A stretch of DNA of 64,000 nt from Typha latifolia (lineage: Eukaryota; Streptophyta; Magnoliopsida; Poales; Typhaceae), in the NCBI GenBank assembly GCA_019914945.1, contig CM034102.1, positions 12,947,501 to 13,011,500 of the forward strand. The letters run 5' to 3'. This document shows positions 47,860 to 60,207 of this stretch, one piece after another. A program made the position numbers and the translations under genes. Numbering within the stretch: the first letter of the stretch is position 1; each line of letters starts with the position of its first letter. The notes below the pieces were generated by a model, which ran no database searches, was not told the origin of the DNA, and saw only the letters and a list, made by a program, of their open reading frames with translations.

Positions 47860-48385
47860 TCGCACAACAAACAGAAAAAAGATCTTTAAACAGAAAGCCA
47901 AGAAGCAAAACCCTAAAGAATATATTTCTATCACTATTAGGCGAAACCCAAGACCAAATTTTGATACAAAATCCGATGTGGGATGATTATAGACGGTTGG
48001 ATATGCAAGAAAATGGAACGAAAGGGAGTCAGTTTGGAACCAAAAATAATCCAAATTTCAGCAGAAACCACTGATGAAAATCTCAACCAAAAGAAAAAAC
48101 GAATTCTAGAAAGAGCGACCTCTAATTTCTCCTAACCGGAGTTCTCTTAGATAGGTCTCGCTCCGCATATCACACAACAGCAAAACCTAAGGAATAGATT
48201 GACATCACTTCTAGGTGAATTCCAAGACCAAATTTTGCCACAAAACCCCAAGGGGGGGTATGATTCAAACTGGTTGGATACGCAAGAATTGGTGGGAAAA
48301 GGAGTCAACTTCGAAAGAAATTTCGCATGGAACCAATGGCGAATACCTCAAACAACAGAGGAAACGAAATGTATAATAAAACAAC
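47860..48385. repeat. Diverged tandem duplication upstream of ExAD
   Basis: CCAAGACCAAATTTTG at 47948 recurs at 48222, an offset of about 274. Around it both copies share CACACAACA.., GCAAAACCTAA.GAATA, GGTTGGATAYGCAAGAA and GGGAGTCA.TT.GGAA words. The duplicated block covers the presumed ExAD 5' leader/promoter. Confidence 0.65.
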
Positions 48386-49059
48386 GATAAAACTTCAACG
48401 ATTTAACGAATTTAATTGGGAGAAGAATTCGAAAAGCATGTAGCTTCTGTGGATCTTGGAAGGAAGAGGGAGGAGGTTCTTTCTTTGAGGCGTTAATAAA
48501 GTTTTAATTTTGCTCGATAAAAATGTCACACACCCCTTCGAAATCAAATATACCGACCGTGCTTTCCTTATCAACGTTGTTATCGGAAAGGATCAATTAA
48601 AGTAAGAACATAGAAAGGAGAAAAGAGACGGCGCGAGACGGCGCATCTGCAATAAAAGGCCATCTTTTTTTTTTTTCTTTTTTTCTTTTTTTGTTGCTAA
48701 AAAGGAGAGAAATTTTATAGATTAAATTTCAAGCCCGTGGTTCTACTATAATTTATATAGATATTATTATATAAAATATGTATTTAATATAGAAAATAAA
48801 TGAACTCAATTTTACAAGCCCAATCTTACTACTATCATGAATTAAAGAATTTTTTTTGTTGCAAATGGCACTTATTTATATCCCTTTTGGAAGTATTAAA
48901 TTTATAAGATTCAAGTCAGCGTATCAACTAGTATATGCTGTTTGGAATTTCCAATTCAGTAGAATTTAATTGATTTGGGATTCATTATTTGAAATCACTA
49001 ATAAAATCCAATTAGAGTAAAGTGAATTTAGATTTTTCTTTTTTGTCTTGAGAAAGAAT

Positions 49060-49520
49060 CTAGAGATCTATTCGTTGAATCAAAGGAAGATTACAGTAAA
49101 AATCTGAGGGTGGGTCAGGCCACACCTTGCTAACACGGTTTACTATAGTATAACTAGCTAAACTATTATCTACAAAGTTATTTATTCTACTTGTGTAGCA
49201 AATTCTGATCGAAGGAGCGTCCTTCATCCACCTAAGGCAATCATATATTAGTGGAGCTAATTCCCAATGAAGTCGATGATCTCCTTTCTCATTAAGCATG
49301 TTTATTAGGGTTTGATAGTCACTGAACAATTAGACAGTATGCCTATTAGAAACTTCTTAATTAAGCAAACGTATCGCTATCGTTTCGCCATGTAAGGCGT
49401 TTCAATAGTTTTCAAGAGGACCGCTTTGCCCAAGCTAATATCCACATAGAACTCCAATGCAATGAGGTTGGCACCTTCATTTGAGCTCAAGTGGCATCCG
49501 ACTACCCACTAATAATTTGA
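49060..49520 (-). mobile_element. LINE-associated RNase H domain relic
   Basis: The minus frame reads SDYQTLINMLNEKGDHRLHW, ELAPLIYDCLRWMKDAPSIR, ICYTSRINNFVDNSLASYTI, VNRVSKVWPDPPSDF, matching the RVT_3-type RNase H tail of plant LINEs (serine-aspartate DSK/SDC motif, then HxxREANxxAD-like NNFVDNSLA). Upstream ANLIALEFYVDISLGKAVLL fits the start of that domain. Frame breaks near 49330 show decay. It is separate from the 41.1-kb LINE, which lies on the other strand. Confidence 0.7.
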
Positions 49521-50393
49521 GGTCAAATATGGATTGAAAATATTTGTCAATTAAATTAATTTTTCAGATTTCAAAAGATAACCCTTATTTTATTACAAAT
49601 CTCAAAGCTAAGTATAGGTTGAACAATTATCATCAATGTTTACGGAGAAATCAAACTCATAGCCTCTGTTATAAATTAGTAAGATCACAACAACTGAGTT
49701 ACAATACTGAATATCAAATTTCGGAAGAAATTTATTTCTCACTTTACTTAATTTCTGAAATCTTAATTTCGGAAGAAATTATGTTCTTACTAATGTCTGA
49801 GATTAAAATAGGAAAAAACATTATAAAATAAATTCCTATCTATTCTCTCTCTCAAAAAGAAATTCCTATCCCATTCCAACTAATAAGATTACATAAATGT
49901 TATTTCACTTATACTATGTTCCAACAACAGAATTATATTTATGTTTCCAATAAAAATTTTAATTAAATTCTATCGATAGAAAGAAAATCAATTGAAGTCC
50001 ATCGAAAATTTGTTACAAAGATATCCAAAAGGTAAACCAAAATAACATTTTGTTTTTTTTTTCTCAAAAAAAAAGAAAAGAAAAAAGAGAAGAAGATTTG
50101 TTTGTTAAAAATAATTCAGTGAACTGGTGGAGAACTATTTGGATATGAGTGCATTAAAACAGGTAATAAAGAAAGCTATCAATTTCCTTCTAAAAACACT
50201 TCTCATGTCAGTGTTCTACAAACCAATATAGTCAACTTCACACTTGTTCTTTCAAATATTTTTACAATTCAACTATTTTATTTTTAAAAGTAAATCTGAT
50301 TATGACTATCATGAGTAAGACTTTGATCGTAATTATATTTATTTTTTTCGGCACCGAACACAAAATGTGGTTACTTATCGCACACACTAAATT

Positions 50394-50710
50394 TAGGGTT
50401 GACAATTTAGTTGAGTTAGCCGAGTTCAGAACGAGTCTAGTTTGAATCGAGTCACGGTAATACAAACATAAATTTTTATATTATTAAACGAGTTATATAT
50501 TATTATATGACATAAGTTATTCGTATTTACATAAATTACTTGGGTTGTAAACAGATTTTTATTTTATTTTATTGTTATAAACTAATTTGTGTGTGTGTGT
50601 TATAATTATGTTATAAATAGGTTATTTGGGCCATAATAGGTCTATTCTGTCATAATTAAATTAAATGGGTTAAAATAATAAACATAATTATTTAATAAGT
50701 AAATTAGACA
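50394..50710. mobile_element. hAT-like MITE, second copy of the 34.9-kb family
   Basis: Starts TAGGGTTGACAATTTAGTTG. Shares GAGTCACGGTAATACAAACA, TTACTTGGGTTGTAAACAG and GTTATTTGGGCCATAATAG-type words with the copy at 34945. The right end is degenerate. Confidence 0.6.
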
Positions 50711-51033
50711 AGGTATAACTAAGACTACTCATGGCAAGAATTATACATTGACAACTTAGTCTAAGCTGTGAACTCTTCTACAAGTTTGACAAAATTTAGA
50801 TTAGCAACTTATTTTTTCAAGAAAAACAAGAGCAAATGTCAACCAATATACATCAATTAACACTTTGACATCACCTGTTTATTGCATTACGGCATGGATG
50901 TAACTCCTTACACCCTTGAATAAAAGAATCAACTATAATTGAAGGAAAAAAAACAATACAAAAGAATGAATCAATTAATTGGCCTATGGCATTCATTATG
51001 TTTCAGACCTACACAGAAAGGAAAACAAAACCT

Positions 51034-51110
51034 TTATTTTACTAGATAAGTGCAAGGCTTCAAGAACCAAAGCATATCCATTGCACTTCCTTCAGATTCA
51101 GCAGCCGCAG

Positions 51111-51142
<32 letters not shown>

Positions 51143-52620
51143 TCATCATCCTTCGCAGCCAAAATTTTCCTCCCTTTGCTCTGCTCCACCTGAAGCAATC
51201 AATCAATTTGTAATCAAAATTGCGAGCCATTTACTCATTGCAGCTAATGAATCAAGTTTTCATAGGCAAAGATCTGGGATTGGGTTTGGATTCATGGCTT
51301 ACTTGAGTTGCCAGAGATTTAGGAGGCTTTCTCAGAGGGGAGGGGGAGGTAGTAGTTGTTGTTGCAGTCCCCTTGGCATGCTTCAGACGATGCGCCGCCG
51401 CACCCGCCGCCGCCGCCGAAGGAGACGGAAACCGCTGCGGGGTAGGAGGAGATGCTCGGACTTCCTTCAGCGCTGCTGATGACTTCTCCTTGTCAACCTT
51501 CACCACCATTCTGCTAATCTTTTTATCTAACCCGTTTCCACTCCTATCAAAATGGGAAGAAACGAAGAACATAAAAGTGATGCAATTAGAAGAGTTTCTT
51601 TCCACAATTTAATCATCAAAGTTTGCATTTTTTTATTATTGGTAGTTACTTGAGACTCTGCGCCATCTTCGTCTTCTTCTCCTCCTCCTCCTCTTCCTCC
51701 TCTTTTGAATCCGTCTTGCCTCCGACCGCCATCTTCTTGAGCTCACTGCAGAACTCTGAGATCTGGCCCAAGATATCCCTTCCGGAGAAGAGATTCCTCG
51801 CCGACAAGGTGCTTCTAAGCCGCGGCAGAGGCTTCTTCTGCGACACCAACTCCTCCCTCTCCTCCTCGTTCGCCTTCTTCTCCGCGCTCGACTTGATCAA
51901 CTCCTTCAGGTTCTTCCCCCCTTTGGGAACACCGATCGGGCGGGTAGAAGGCGGCGGAGTAGGCATATTTGGGTCCCGGTTCTCCGCATCTTCTCGGAAT
52001 TTCTTGGAAGCCGCCTTGGGTTTAAGTCCTTCCCGGAGAGGAGATGATGCTAGGACTGCGCCTCTTCTCTTGAAACCATTCGCATCCCTAAAAAGAAATG
52101 AAACAAGAATCACCTCACAAGCTCAAGAACAAGAAAAAGATACGAGTTTTTAGTGCGGTTATTACCTGAAGTTGGCATTCCTTTCACCAAGCGGCAACTT
52201 TTCCGAGCTGGACCTCATCAGCTTCCCCTACACGACAAAACATACAAACCCATCGAAATTAGATAAAGATTGAACGGATCCAGCTGACACCAAGCAAGAA
52301 ACGGAAGCGTCTACGAACTTTGGGACTGATGGTTTTCCTCGGGAAATCTTCGAACGTCTTCGGGTGGCGGCAGTCTGGAGGAAATCAAGGAGAGCAAGAG
52401 AGAGAGGTAAGCGCATAGTGTGCATAACTATTATGCGCGAGAGGTGTTTGACGGAATGGGTCTTATTTGTACCTGGTCGGCAGAACCAGGCCTCGTCGTC
52501 GACGGGAGAAGCGTCCGGGCAGGCGAGGTCGACCCATTTCGGCGCGTTTATGTTCTCGAACGCTTCGTCTCTCACGAAACGCCATTCCACGCGTTTCCAG
52601 TCTATGTCCGCCGGCTCCAT
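51034..52620 (-). CDS. Plant-conserved protein of unknown function
   Basis: Six exons, coding order: 52620-52473, 52374-52319, 52227-52166, 52087-51650, 51543-51303, 51189-51034; 366 residues. I do not recognise a named family. Visible parts: an N-terminal block MEPADIDWKRVEWRF, ENINAPKWVDL and DDEAWFCRPDCRHPKTFEDF; a basic segment RDANGFKRRGAVL; then RSTLSARNLFSGRDILGQIS followed by EFCSELKKMA; an Ala-, Thr- and Pro-rich low-complexity stretch; a Ser run coded by AGT repeats (51110-51140); and the end MDMLWFLKPCTYLVK. The first and last blocks look conserved in plants from memory of similar proteins. It is basic and largely disordered, with a possible short helix at ILGQISEFCSELKK. The APKWVDL word resembles N-termini of TPX2-type microtubule proteins, but that is weak. 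The second intron donor (AAA|GTTCGT) is the least certain boundary. Confidence 0.8.
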
Positions 52621-53883
52621 GGCTCGTAGAGAGAGTTTTCTATAGAAAGAGAGAGAGTTACCGAGAGAGAGAGAGAGAGAGAGAGAGATGTAGAGAGAGA
52701 CAGAGAGACGTTGGAGAGAAGAGGAGGTGGGGGTGGGAGAAAGGTGTATTGAAGAGGGCTGAGGTGAACGTTGAAGCTCGTATAAGTTTTTCGACCGTTA
52801 GAGGTCTTGTTGGTGGGGTCCAGTTTTTAAGTGGGGGAGAGTAGTTTGACATTCCGTTAACGTTTCGTAGCCAGTGGGCAGTGGGTGGGCAACTCGGGAT
52901 CTCCTTAAATTCTATAATAAAAATTAGATCGTGACACCCGAATTTTTATTTTTATTTTTATTTTTATTTTTATTTTTATTTTTTGTGACAACCGGATCTT
53001 AACCAATATAATTAATGGAGAGTTCTATCCATGCATGTACGAAAGTGTTATGCTTCATTTTGTAATAGAAGAAGTATCCTTATCAACAACATCAACTTCA
53101 GTAAATGAGCTTTTTATGTTCTTCTTTTGTCTTATCAGGGTTCTTATTTTAATTTCATGGATGTTCTCTGGTAAGGGCTCTCAGCTGTACATTGTAATGT
53201 AATTTTTTTAATTTTTTAAGAAAAGTAAATTGTAAATAGTTTGTCAATTTCTCGTCCCTAATTAAACAAGTACATCTCTGTTGCTAGTCCCCCCTTTCCC
53301 AAGAGCATTTGTGCAGACTTGCTATTTATTTATAAGACATTGAGAAAATGTAATTAATTGAACTTTGTTGGCATTGGATGGAAAGGAGAGGATAGTTTTG
53401 AGATAAGAGTACTGTTTGAATACTAAACCAGTATAATCCTCACCATATTAGTTTAACTTTATGCTTATTCTACATCCAAACAAGGCCTAGATGTTCAGAG
53501 CTGTTAGTAGTGCTACATTGCTTTCCAGTTAAATAAAAATAGCAAGTTATACAATTGAGACTCTAATGTGCACCAGACAACAGAAAGAACATCTCACATA
53601 CCTATATCCGAATGAAACCAGAGAAAAATAGTCAAACTGCTAGGAGGTCATAATCCAGATTTGGAGACACAGAACTTAATCGTTCAAGTCAGCAGCTCTT
53701 AAACTCTGCAGAAAGGTATCTTCTTGGTCGGAAAGCAGACAAATGGAGCTGCAAATGTAGTAGATCTGACTAGCATACACCATTATTTCCAAGAAACCTG
53801 GACAGCAGCTTTGGTATGAGTTTCTCCGGACCAAAGTTTTAAAGCTGCTGTTAACAAAACTGATGAGTTAATGATTCATGAAG
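52621..53883. other. Promoter of unknown gene and 3' flank of RBP45 gene
   Basis: A GA run (about 52648-52690) lies directly upstream of the start codon at 52620 and probably belongs to its leader. It is followed by an ATTTTT hexamer repeat (listed separately). The right part (about 53500-53883) likely carries the RBP45 3' UTR. No gene is seen. Confidence 0.5.
52942..52985. repeat. (ATTTTT)n microsatellite
   Basis: About seven ATTTTT units, bounded by GTGACACCCG on the left and GTGACAACCGG on the right; these two similar flanking words suggest a small insertion or duplication. Confidence 0.85.
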
Positions 53884-56800
53884 TCATGATGGTTGAGACA
53901 GTGACGAGGTCTTTAACCATAAGGGCCTCCCCAACATGGCATCCCGGTGAACGGCAAGATATGCAGCATTTAACCTAAAATGATTGATAAAAAAGAGTAG
54001 ATCAGGCATAACCAAGATACGTAATACCAAAAGGAATCGTGATATATGAAAACAGACGAACTTCTCAACATCAGGTATGGCCAATGGATCATAGGTTTCT
54101 TCCCTCTGCTCCATGCTCGGGTTGGAACCAACAGCATTTGTTGTTTCTGGTATCCCTTCTACCTAAATGGAGGAAAAGATGAAATATTTCAGACAAAGTT
54201 ACACAACAATGGATGAAAGAAAACATACTACACATATATACAGACATATGTGTAGCTTCCTACATAAGTTGGTAGCTTCTCAGTGCAGGCTGAAAGTCTC
54301 ACCAAAGCATGTAGGGACCAAATCTAGCTTTCTTTTAATGTGCAAGAGTTTACTTGTTAGATACTTCCCAGCTCCGATCATTGTTTTGGCACTATCCGTA
54401 AAATTGAAAGTTTTGGCTTTGTTATGAATAGTCTTGTATCTAGTTAGCCTTGCTTGACATTTCACAGAATTTTTATTGCTAATACCCTCCTAAATCATGC
54501 CAATTCTGCTTTGTTTGGGTGGAATAAAGATAAAGTGGTTGTATTTTCCTTAAGCTTGCCAGTAATACTTCTATCTCCAAATCATAGAAAGAGGATCATC
54601 CATGTTTATTACACAGGTTTTAAGTTTTTGCACTGTAAGCAGTGGTTATATTTCTCACTGCAAATGCTCTAGCAAAATATCATCTATGAAGATGGTAACA
54701 ACAAAAGAGGACTTTGAGAATGCCAGTATTTTATAAGTAACAAGGATAAGATGTTTCATACAGGAAGTTCATTTTAAAAACTATAAATGAGAATTATGAT
54801 TCAATTCTAACAAATATATAATTAATGAATAATGAGAAGCAGAATAAAAACCTTTCCTTTGACTACAAATCAAGAATTAAATTGATCAGTGACAACTCAA
54901 ATATACTGGAGAAGTAAAAGTAATATTTACAAAACGAATATCCCTAAACAGACCAGATAGAAGTAAAGAACATAGTTCTGTCCTTACCTGATGAGGGTAT
55001 TGCCCATAGCCAGCATAAGCACCATAAGCATACAATGATGGATCTTGAGCCCCATATGCATATGCATCATACCCATAGCCATAATAAGCACCTTCCCATT
55101 GACTAGGATCTGATTGCTGGCCCCATGCAACAGACGGATCCTGCAATATGGTTGGAAGAGAATGAGAGCAGGAAAATAACCTGCCGCACATTGTTCTCTG
55201 ATTCCGATCTTTTATCATCACAAGTTAACACATAAGAGTTAAATCCAGATACCAAGACTGCAACGTGAAGAATACTAGGCTGCGAAACCCAGGCAAGTAC
55301 TCCCCTAATGTGCTGATTGCTAGCAAATCCAGGGCCCCCAACGGCTCATTCCTTGCTGCCCTCTGCATTTTTATCTGATTTTTAACCCATTAAATTGCTT
55401 CGGTCTTAAACTCTATTTTTCTTATTTGAGCTGCGGAGGCTTGACAAATGACCAGAAGACTTTTTCCTTGATTAAGGCTTTCATTCCTCTTCTTTCACCA
55501 TTGAAAATCATAACTTCTCTAAAGCAGAGAGAAATGTGGTCCGAGGAGACAGTCATGCTCAGTGCATCAATACATGAATCAACTGATTAAGAAATCAGCT
55601 GATTCATATGGCCCAGGCAATTCAGGACTGATCAGGCAAATGAACAAGGGCAGCATCCACATAGAATTGATGCATTAGATCATATGAGTTCAGATATTGA
55701 TATGAGTGTGCATAACATACTATTTTTCGCAGTGTGTGATTATAACTGCTACTTTTGCAAATGAAAGATCCATAAAAAGATACTCAGCATATTGTTGTTT
55801 CTTTTTGTAGATCTCAACAACTTTCTCAGCTGTTGCTATTTTATTACAGGGACCATTATATTAACTCTTAATAATAACATTTCCACTGCTTAAAGCCTTA
55901 AAGTATAATCCTGTGCTACCAATGGGAAGTTGCTTCTTATATCAAATCTAGAATCCTAGATATCCTCTGAAAAGATTGAGCGCAACCATCTAAAGTGAAG
56001 CCTAGCATTATTTCACTCCAGAAACTTTTGAAGATAGTATGTTGACAAAAGGTACTGTCGTTTCAACAATTACAACAAGAAGCAAGACTCACTTCTTGAA
56101 GGGCTTTTAATCTAGTACATGCTTTTATAGCAAACAATGCATCCACTTGTCATATAAAATAAACCATTGGTACAGAAGTAATTCCTTTCAGATTCAATTG
56201 CTCTTCATAATCATTATCTTAGACTAGGAAGCAACCCTTCCATCAAAGAAAGATATATCAAAAAGATTTGGGCCAAGAAGATGGAAATCAAGGAAAGACA
56301 TAATTGCAAGCAGTCCAACTAGCATGAGAGCATCTTAGACTCATAAGTTGATTGTGAATCTAAATTATATACCTGCTTATTTGCTGGACTTTGACCCCAT
56401 GAAATGCTAACTGCTTGCTGACCAATGAGCATGCCATGAAGCCTTCTTACTGCTTCTTCAGCAGCCGCTCTGCAGAGAAGACATAGGTTCAGTACGGAAA
56501 AGATAAAGTATCACTCATATAAACACTACAGACAGATCCAGTGAGCCAAAGGAAAGAGAATAGATAATCTAATGTCCGAATCTCCAGACAATTAGCATGC
56601 AATATGTCCACAAAGAGATAACCAGTAACTGAAATCAGAAGATTTAAACAATTAGAAGAAAGCCATGTCTGCTAACCGATTCATTAGACGAATAATTGAT
56701 TGCGCTCATGTGAATTAAAAAAAAAGAGGCGTGTGTCCAAACTCCAAATAGCTTGATGTTGGCTAATAGCTTGAACAGTCAATCATAGTGACTATAACCA

Positions 56801-59800
56801 AAAGACAGGTAAGCTGTGTTCTATACATTATTGCTGATAGACAACATGAAGATACTCTCAACATATTTGCCATAAGGTTTTCCTAACAAATCCTTTCCAG
56901 AAAAAAGAGATTATCAGAAGATTCACCTCTTTGATAAGAATGATCTACACAACAAAGGAAAAAAAAAGTTTCTCATTTACATCATACCTAGAGACAAATT
57001 GTATGAGGCCACACCCTTTTCCAACTGGAATCTGAACATAGGTAAGATCCCCAAACTGGGAAAAGATCTGCCTGAGCTCTTCCTCTGTGATTTTAGGATC
57101 CAAATTGCCAACAAATATCTGCAATCACATATAAATAGGACAGATAAACAAGAGTAAAACAATGCACATGCCCAAAAGATATGGATAGCCTTACATTTGT
57201 ATTTGTGACATCACTTTCTGGCAGAACTGGTGGGAGCTGAGGAGTTGTATATGCCGTTGTTGGATATATCGCTGACATATTGGAGTACAACCACATTAGT
57301 GTTGCAATTTTTCCGAAGATAAAGAATAAGTATAACTGATGCAAGTAGTACTCTTTTGAAAATTGACAAGATTACCGCCCTTCAGGAAGGTGCAATAAAG
57401 TCCATCAATGAAATGAACATGGAGTATCTACCAAGGATGATAAGACTTAAAAAGTAACCACCTAAAGAGCCACTCTAGAATCTTTATTATCTAAATCAAG
57501 TAATTGTTGTTGAGAACTTTAAATTAATGAATCCCAAGGAAAAGTCAATGAAATTGTTCAAATTGATTAGTGGTTTGTTAAGCCAAATGATCAATCATTT
57601 GAGACAATATATCGGAACCTGTCTAGTTTCCTCAAGCAAGATGCCACAGAATGCCGGAATTAATCAAGTGCATTGAAGATAAAATTTCCAAGTAAAGCAA
57701 TGTCACCCAAGAAAGCTTCATGGATGCAAATATTCCTGGGACAATACCATCAACTTCTGAAGTTTAGATAATAGAGAGTTTCATATAGAAAAAGCTAACA
57801 GATGTCATAAAGCAACCATAACCATCATATCATAAGGATTTACCATTGAGTGAAGAGCACTAAATACCTTATGGCTATGAGGCACACTATGTTCCTATTT
57901 CTTTGTTATTTAGTTTGAATTTAAGTCTAGATAATGTATGGTCATATGAAATAAGTTCCGGATAATATGACTAAAGGAAGTTCTGAATTATTAATCACAA
58001 GGTCTAAGGCAGTTCCCATGTGATTCTCCATCAGCAGTCAGCCATAGGAAAAAATAGTTGAACCCATTAGTATTAGTGAAACTGTAGCTGAACGGTATGA
58101 GAGAATATTACCTTCAGCAGAATTTTCATGTAAGTTAATTTCTAGCCAGCTGCTATAATTGATCATGGGTAAATTTCATGCATGTAAATATTGCAGTTCT
58201 ATATGTAATAAAATCAATATGATTCTTATATCTTTTTCTTCTACCTTCTCATCCTACTTTCGTCAAAATCCATTTCTTTTCAGTCATATTTGGCTTTCCC
58301 AATACCTTCACTTTGATAAGTTCAGAAATGAAATCAACCCAACTATAGAGTTGGTCAATACCTTGTATTATTATATCATGTCCAGTGTTTTGAATAACAT
58401 TTAGCACATCTGAGGTATAGGATTCCAGAATAAAGACTTTACAGAACAATAATCGATCCAAATTCATGAGGTCCAAACAATGCTAAGAATAAGAAGAAAC
58501 TATATTTGGATGTTTTATTGTCAATAAGAAGCAAGAAAAAATTACTGTAACAATATTATCAATTAAGGTAGTTTGGGAGTGAAAAAAAGGTCATAAAAAG
58601 AATAGGAGGTAGAAATACTAATCGTTGAACACCAAATTTATGCACAATAATAAGCAATTTGTCATCAGTATAATCCTATGATGTAAATCTATATTGTCAG
58701 AAAAAGAAAGCAAGTAAGATATTGAACTTTATAAGTCAATCACATGACTCAATGAATTTCCAATGCATTGCACAACCATTACCTTTGGCAGCTGGATACT
58801 GCAGCTGAACCCCAGTAGTTTTCTTAGGTGTAGCAGCACTGATGCGCATAGGCCTAGTTGAACAATACACACCATTCATCTCAGTCATTGCTCGATTCTT
58901 TTCTGTCTCATCAGCAAATTTAACAAAACCATATCCCTTTGAACACCCAGTATTTGGATCAGTCACAACCTTAGCCCCTCTAACTGATGGATAATGGGCT
59001 CGAAAGGTCTCCTGTAAAAGGTAGTCTGTGACATCAGGTGCTAAATCCCCAACAAAAATAGAATGATCTGGCCCAGCATCAGGTCGTCTTTCTCCAAGGC
59101 CAAAAGAGGCCCAATTCAATCTAAAAGTCTGCTCTGTTCCAGGCATTTGATATCCATTATATGTCTGCAAAATTCTTTCAGCAGCTTCGTGGGAAACAAA
59201 TTCTATAAATCCATATCCTTCTGGAAGCCCAGTAATCTTGTTGCGAATTACTTTTATTGACAGAACCTGTAGTTGCCAGACATGTACATGATTAACTCCA
59301 CCAATGCATGCTACAATAACTTACAATTGACCAAGTATAAATGCTTTATATTACGCCTTCTGAAACTGCTGTGAAAGATGAGTGCTAAAAGAAAAGCTTG
59401 AAAAAACAAGTTCAAGCTTGGTAACACTAGACATCAATATTTCATTAGAAAAGGATAATGTATTAATGTGTGAGTTATCAACAAATGAAGCATGCTAGAC
59501 AATAAGGACATGAAAAACATGACATCTTTTTTTACCAATTGAGAAAAAGAATAAGCGCCGATGGACTGAGCATGAAATCCAGTGCCCCTACATTTTGTGT
59601 TCCATGCATTACATTTATACTTGAAGTATTAATTTTTAAGCTGCCTCAACTCCCAGACGCATAGCTATGTAGGCTATCCGGCTAAATATTTAGGTACTAA
59701 ACGATCTTGAACTACCGGTCTACCACTACAGTCTTTTAAAATCATGATAACAAGAAGATTTCTAACGAAATATGTCGTCAATATACGATTAAGGAAGGGG

Positions 59801-60207
59801 ACCACAACAAAGAAGTCCCAAAATAAGCTTCAACTATCATAATATGAAATTCTTTATACTCTTTTTTTTTCAAATTCTATTTCGTAGAATCGAACCTAAT
59901 CTTACTATTCAGATGATAAAACTAGCAAAATTCAAAACTTTTCATCAGGAACAGCATGATCAGACTGCCAATATCCATGCCTAACACATCCCGTCTAAGT
60001 TTTCCAGCAATTTTAGTTGGTTTCCTCTAGTTCGGAAAACCCTAAGGAGGTAAACCCTAGAAAAGAGCAAGGGAAGAAGATGGTGGATACCTCTCCGGTG
60101 TGGGCGAAACAGCCGTTGAGGTAGCTCTCGTCGACCCAGTACTGGAGTCCGCCGATCCACAGCGTTCGGACCTCCTCGAGGGTGGTGGGTTGGTGGTGGG
60201 CTTGCAT
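53884..60207 (-). CDS. RBP45: RBP45/UBP1-like RNA-binding protein with three RRMs
   Basis: Eight exons, coding order: 60207-60091, 59266-58783, 57271-57195, 57118-56988, 56469-56373, 55140-54988, 54162-54062, 53974-53884; 416 residues. RRM1 has RNP2 LWIGGL (16-21) and RNP1 EGYGFIEF (55-62). RRM2 has IFVGDL (109-114) and KGYGFVKF (149-156). RRM3 has IFVGNL (227-232) and KGCGLIQF (260-267). The tail has Gly/Tyr/Ala-rich repeats (GYGYDAYAYG, YAYGAYAGYGQYPHQ) and ends LWLKTSSLSQPS. RBP45/RBP47 proteins bind U-rich or poly(A) mRNA in the nucleus and join stress granules. They usually carry a Gln-rich N-terminus; here it is only MQAHHQPTT, so an upstream exon is possible but not visible. I start at the ATG at 60207 because the in-frame codon upstream at 60219 is GTG. 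Confidence 0.95.

Larger units (their letters stand above)
48386..51033. other. Region between ExAD and the unknown gene
   Basis: ExAD upstream DNA, poly(T) (about 48666-48692), a LINE RNase H relic (49060-49520), an hAT-like MITE (50394-50710) and AT-rich filler. The frame at 49544-49831 is AT-driven with no domain. Confidence 0.5.

Noticed and set aside
50979..52153. Large plus-strand ORFs (166 and 176 codons)
   Set aside because: Antisense of the six-exon minus-strand gene, whose splice junctions all fit GT-AG and frame.
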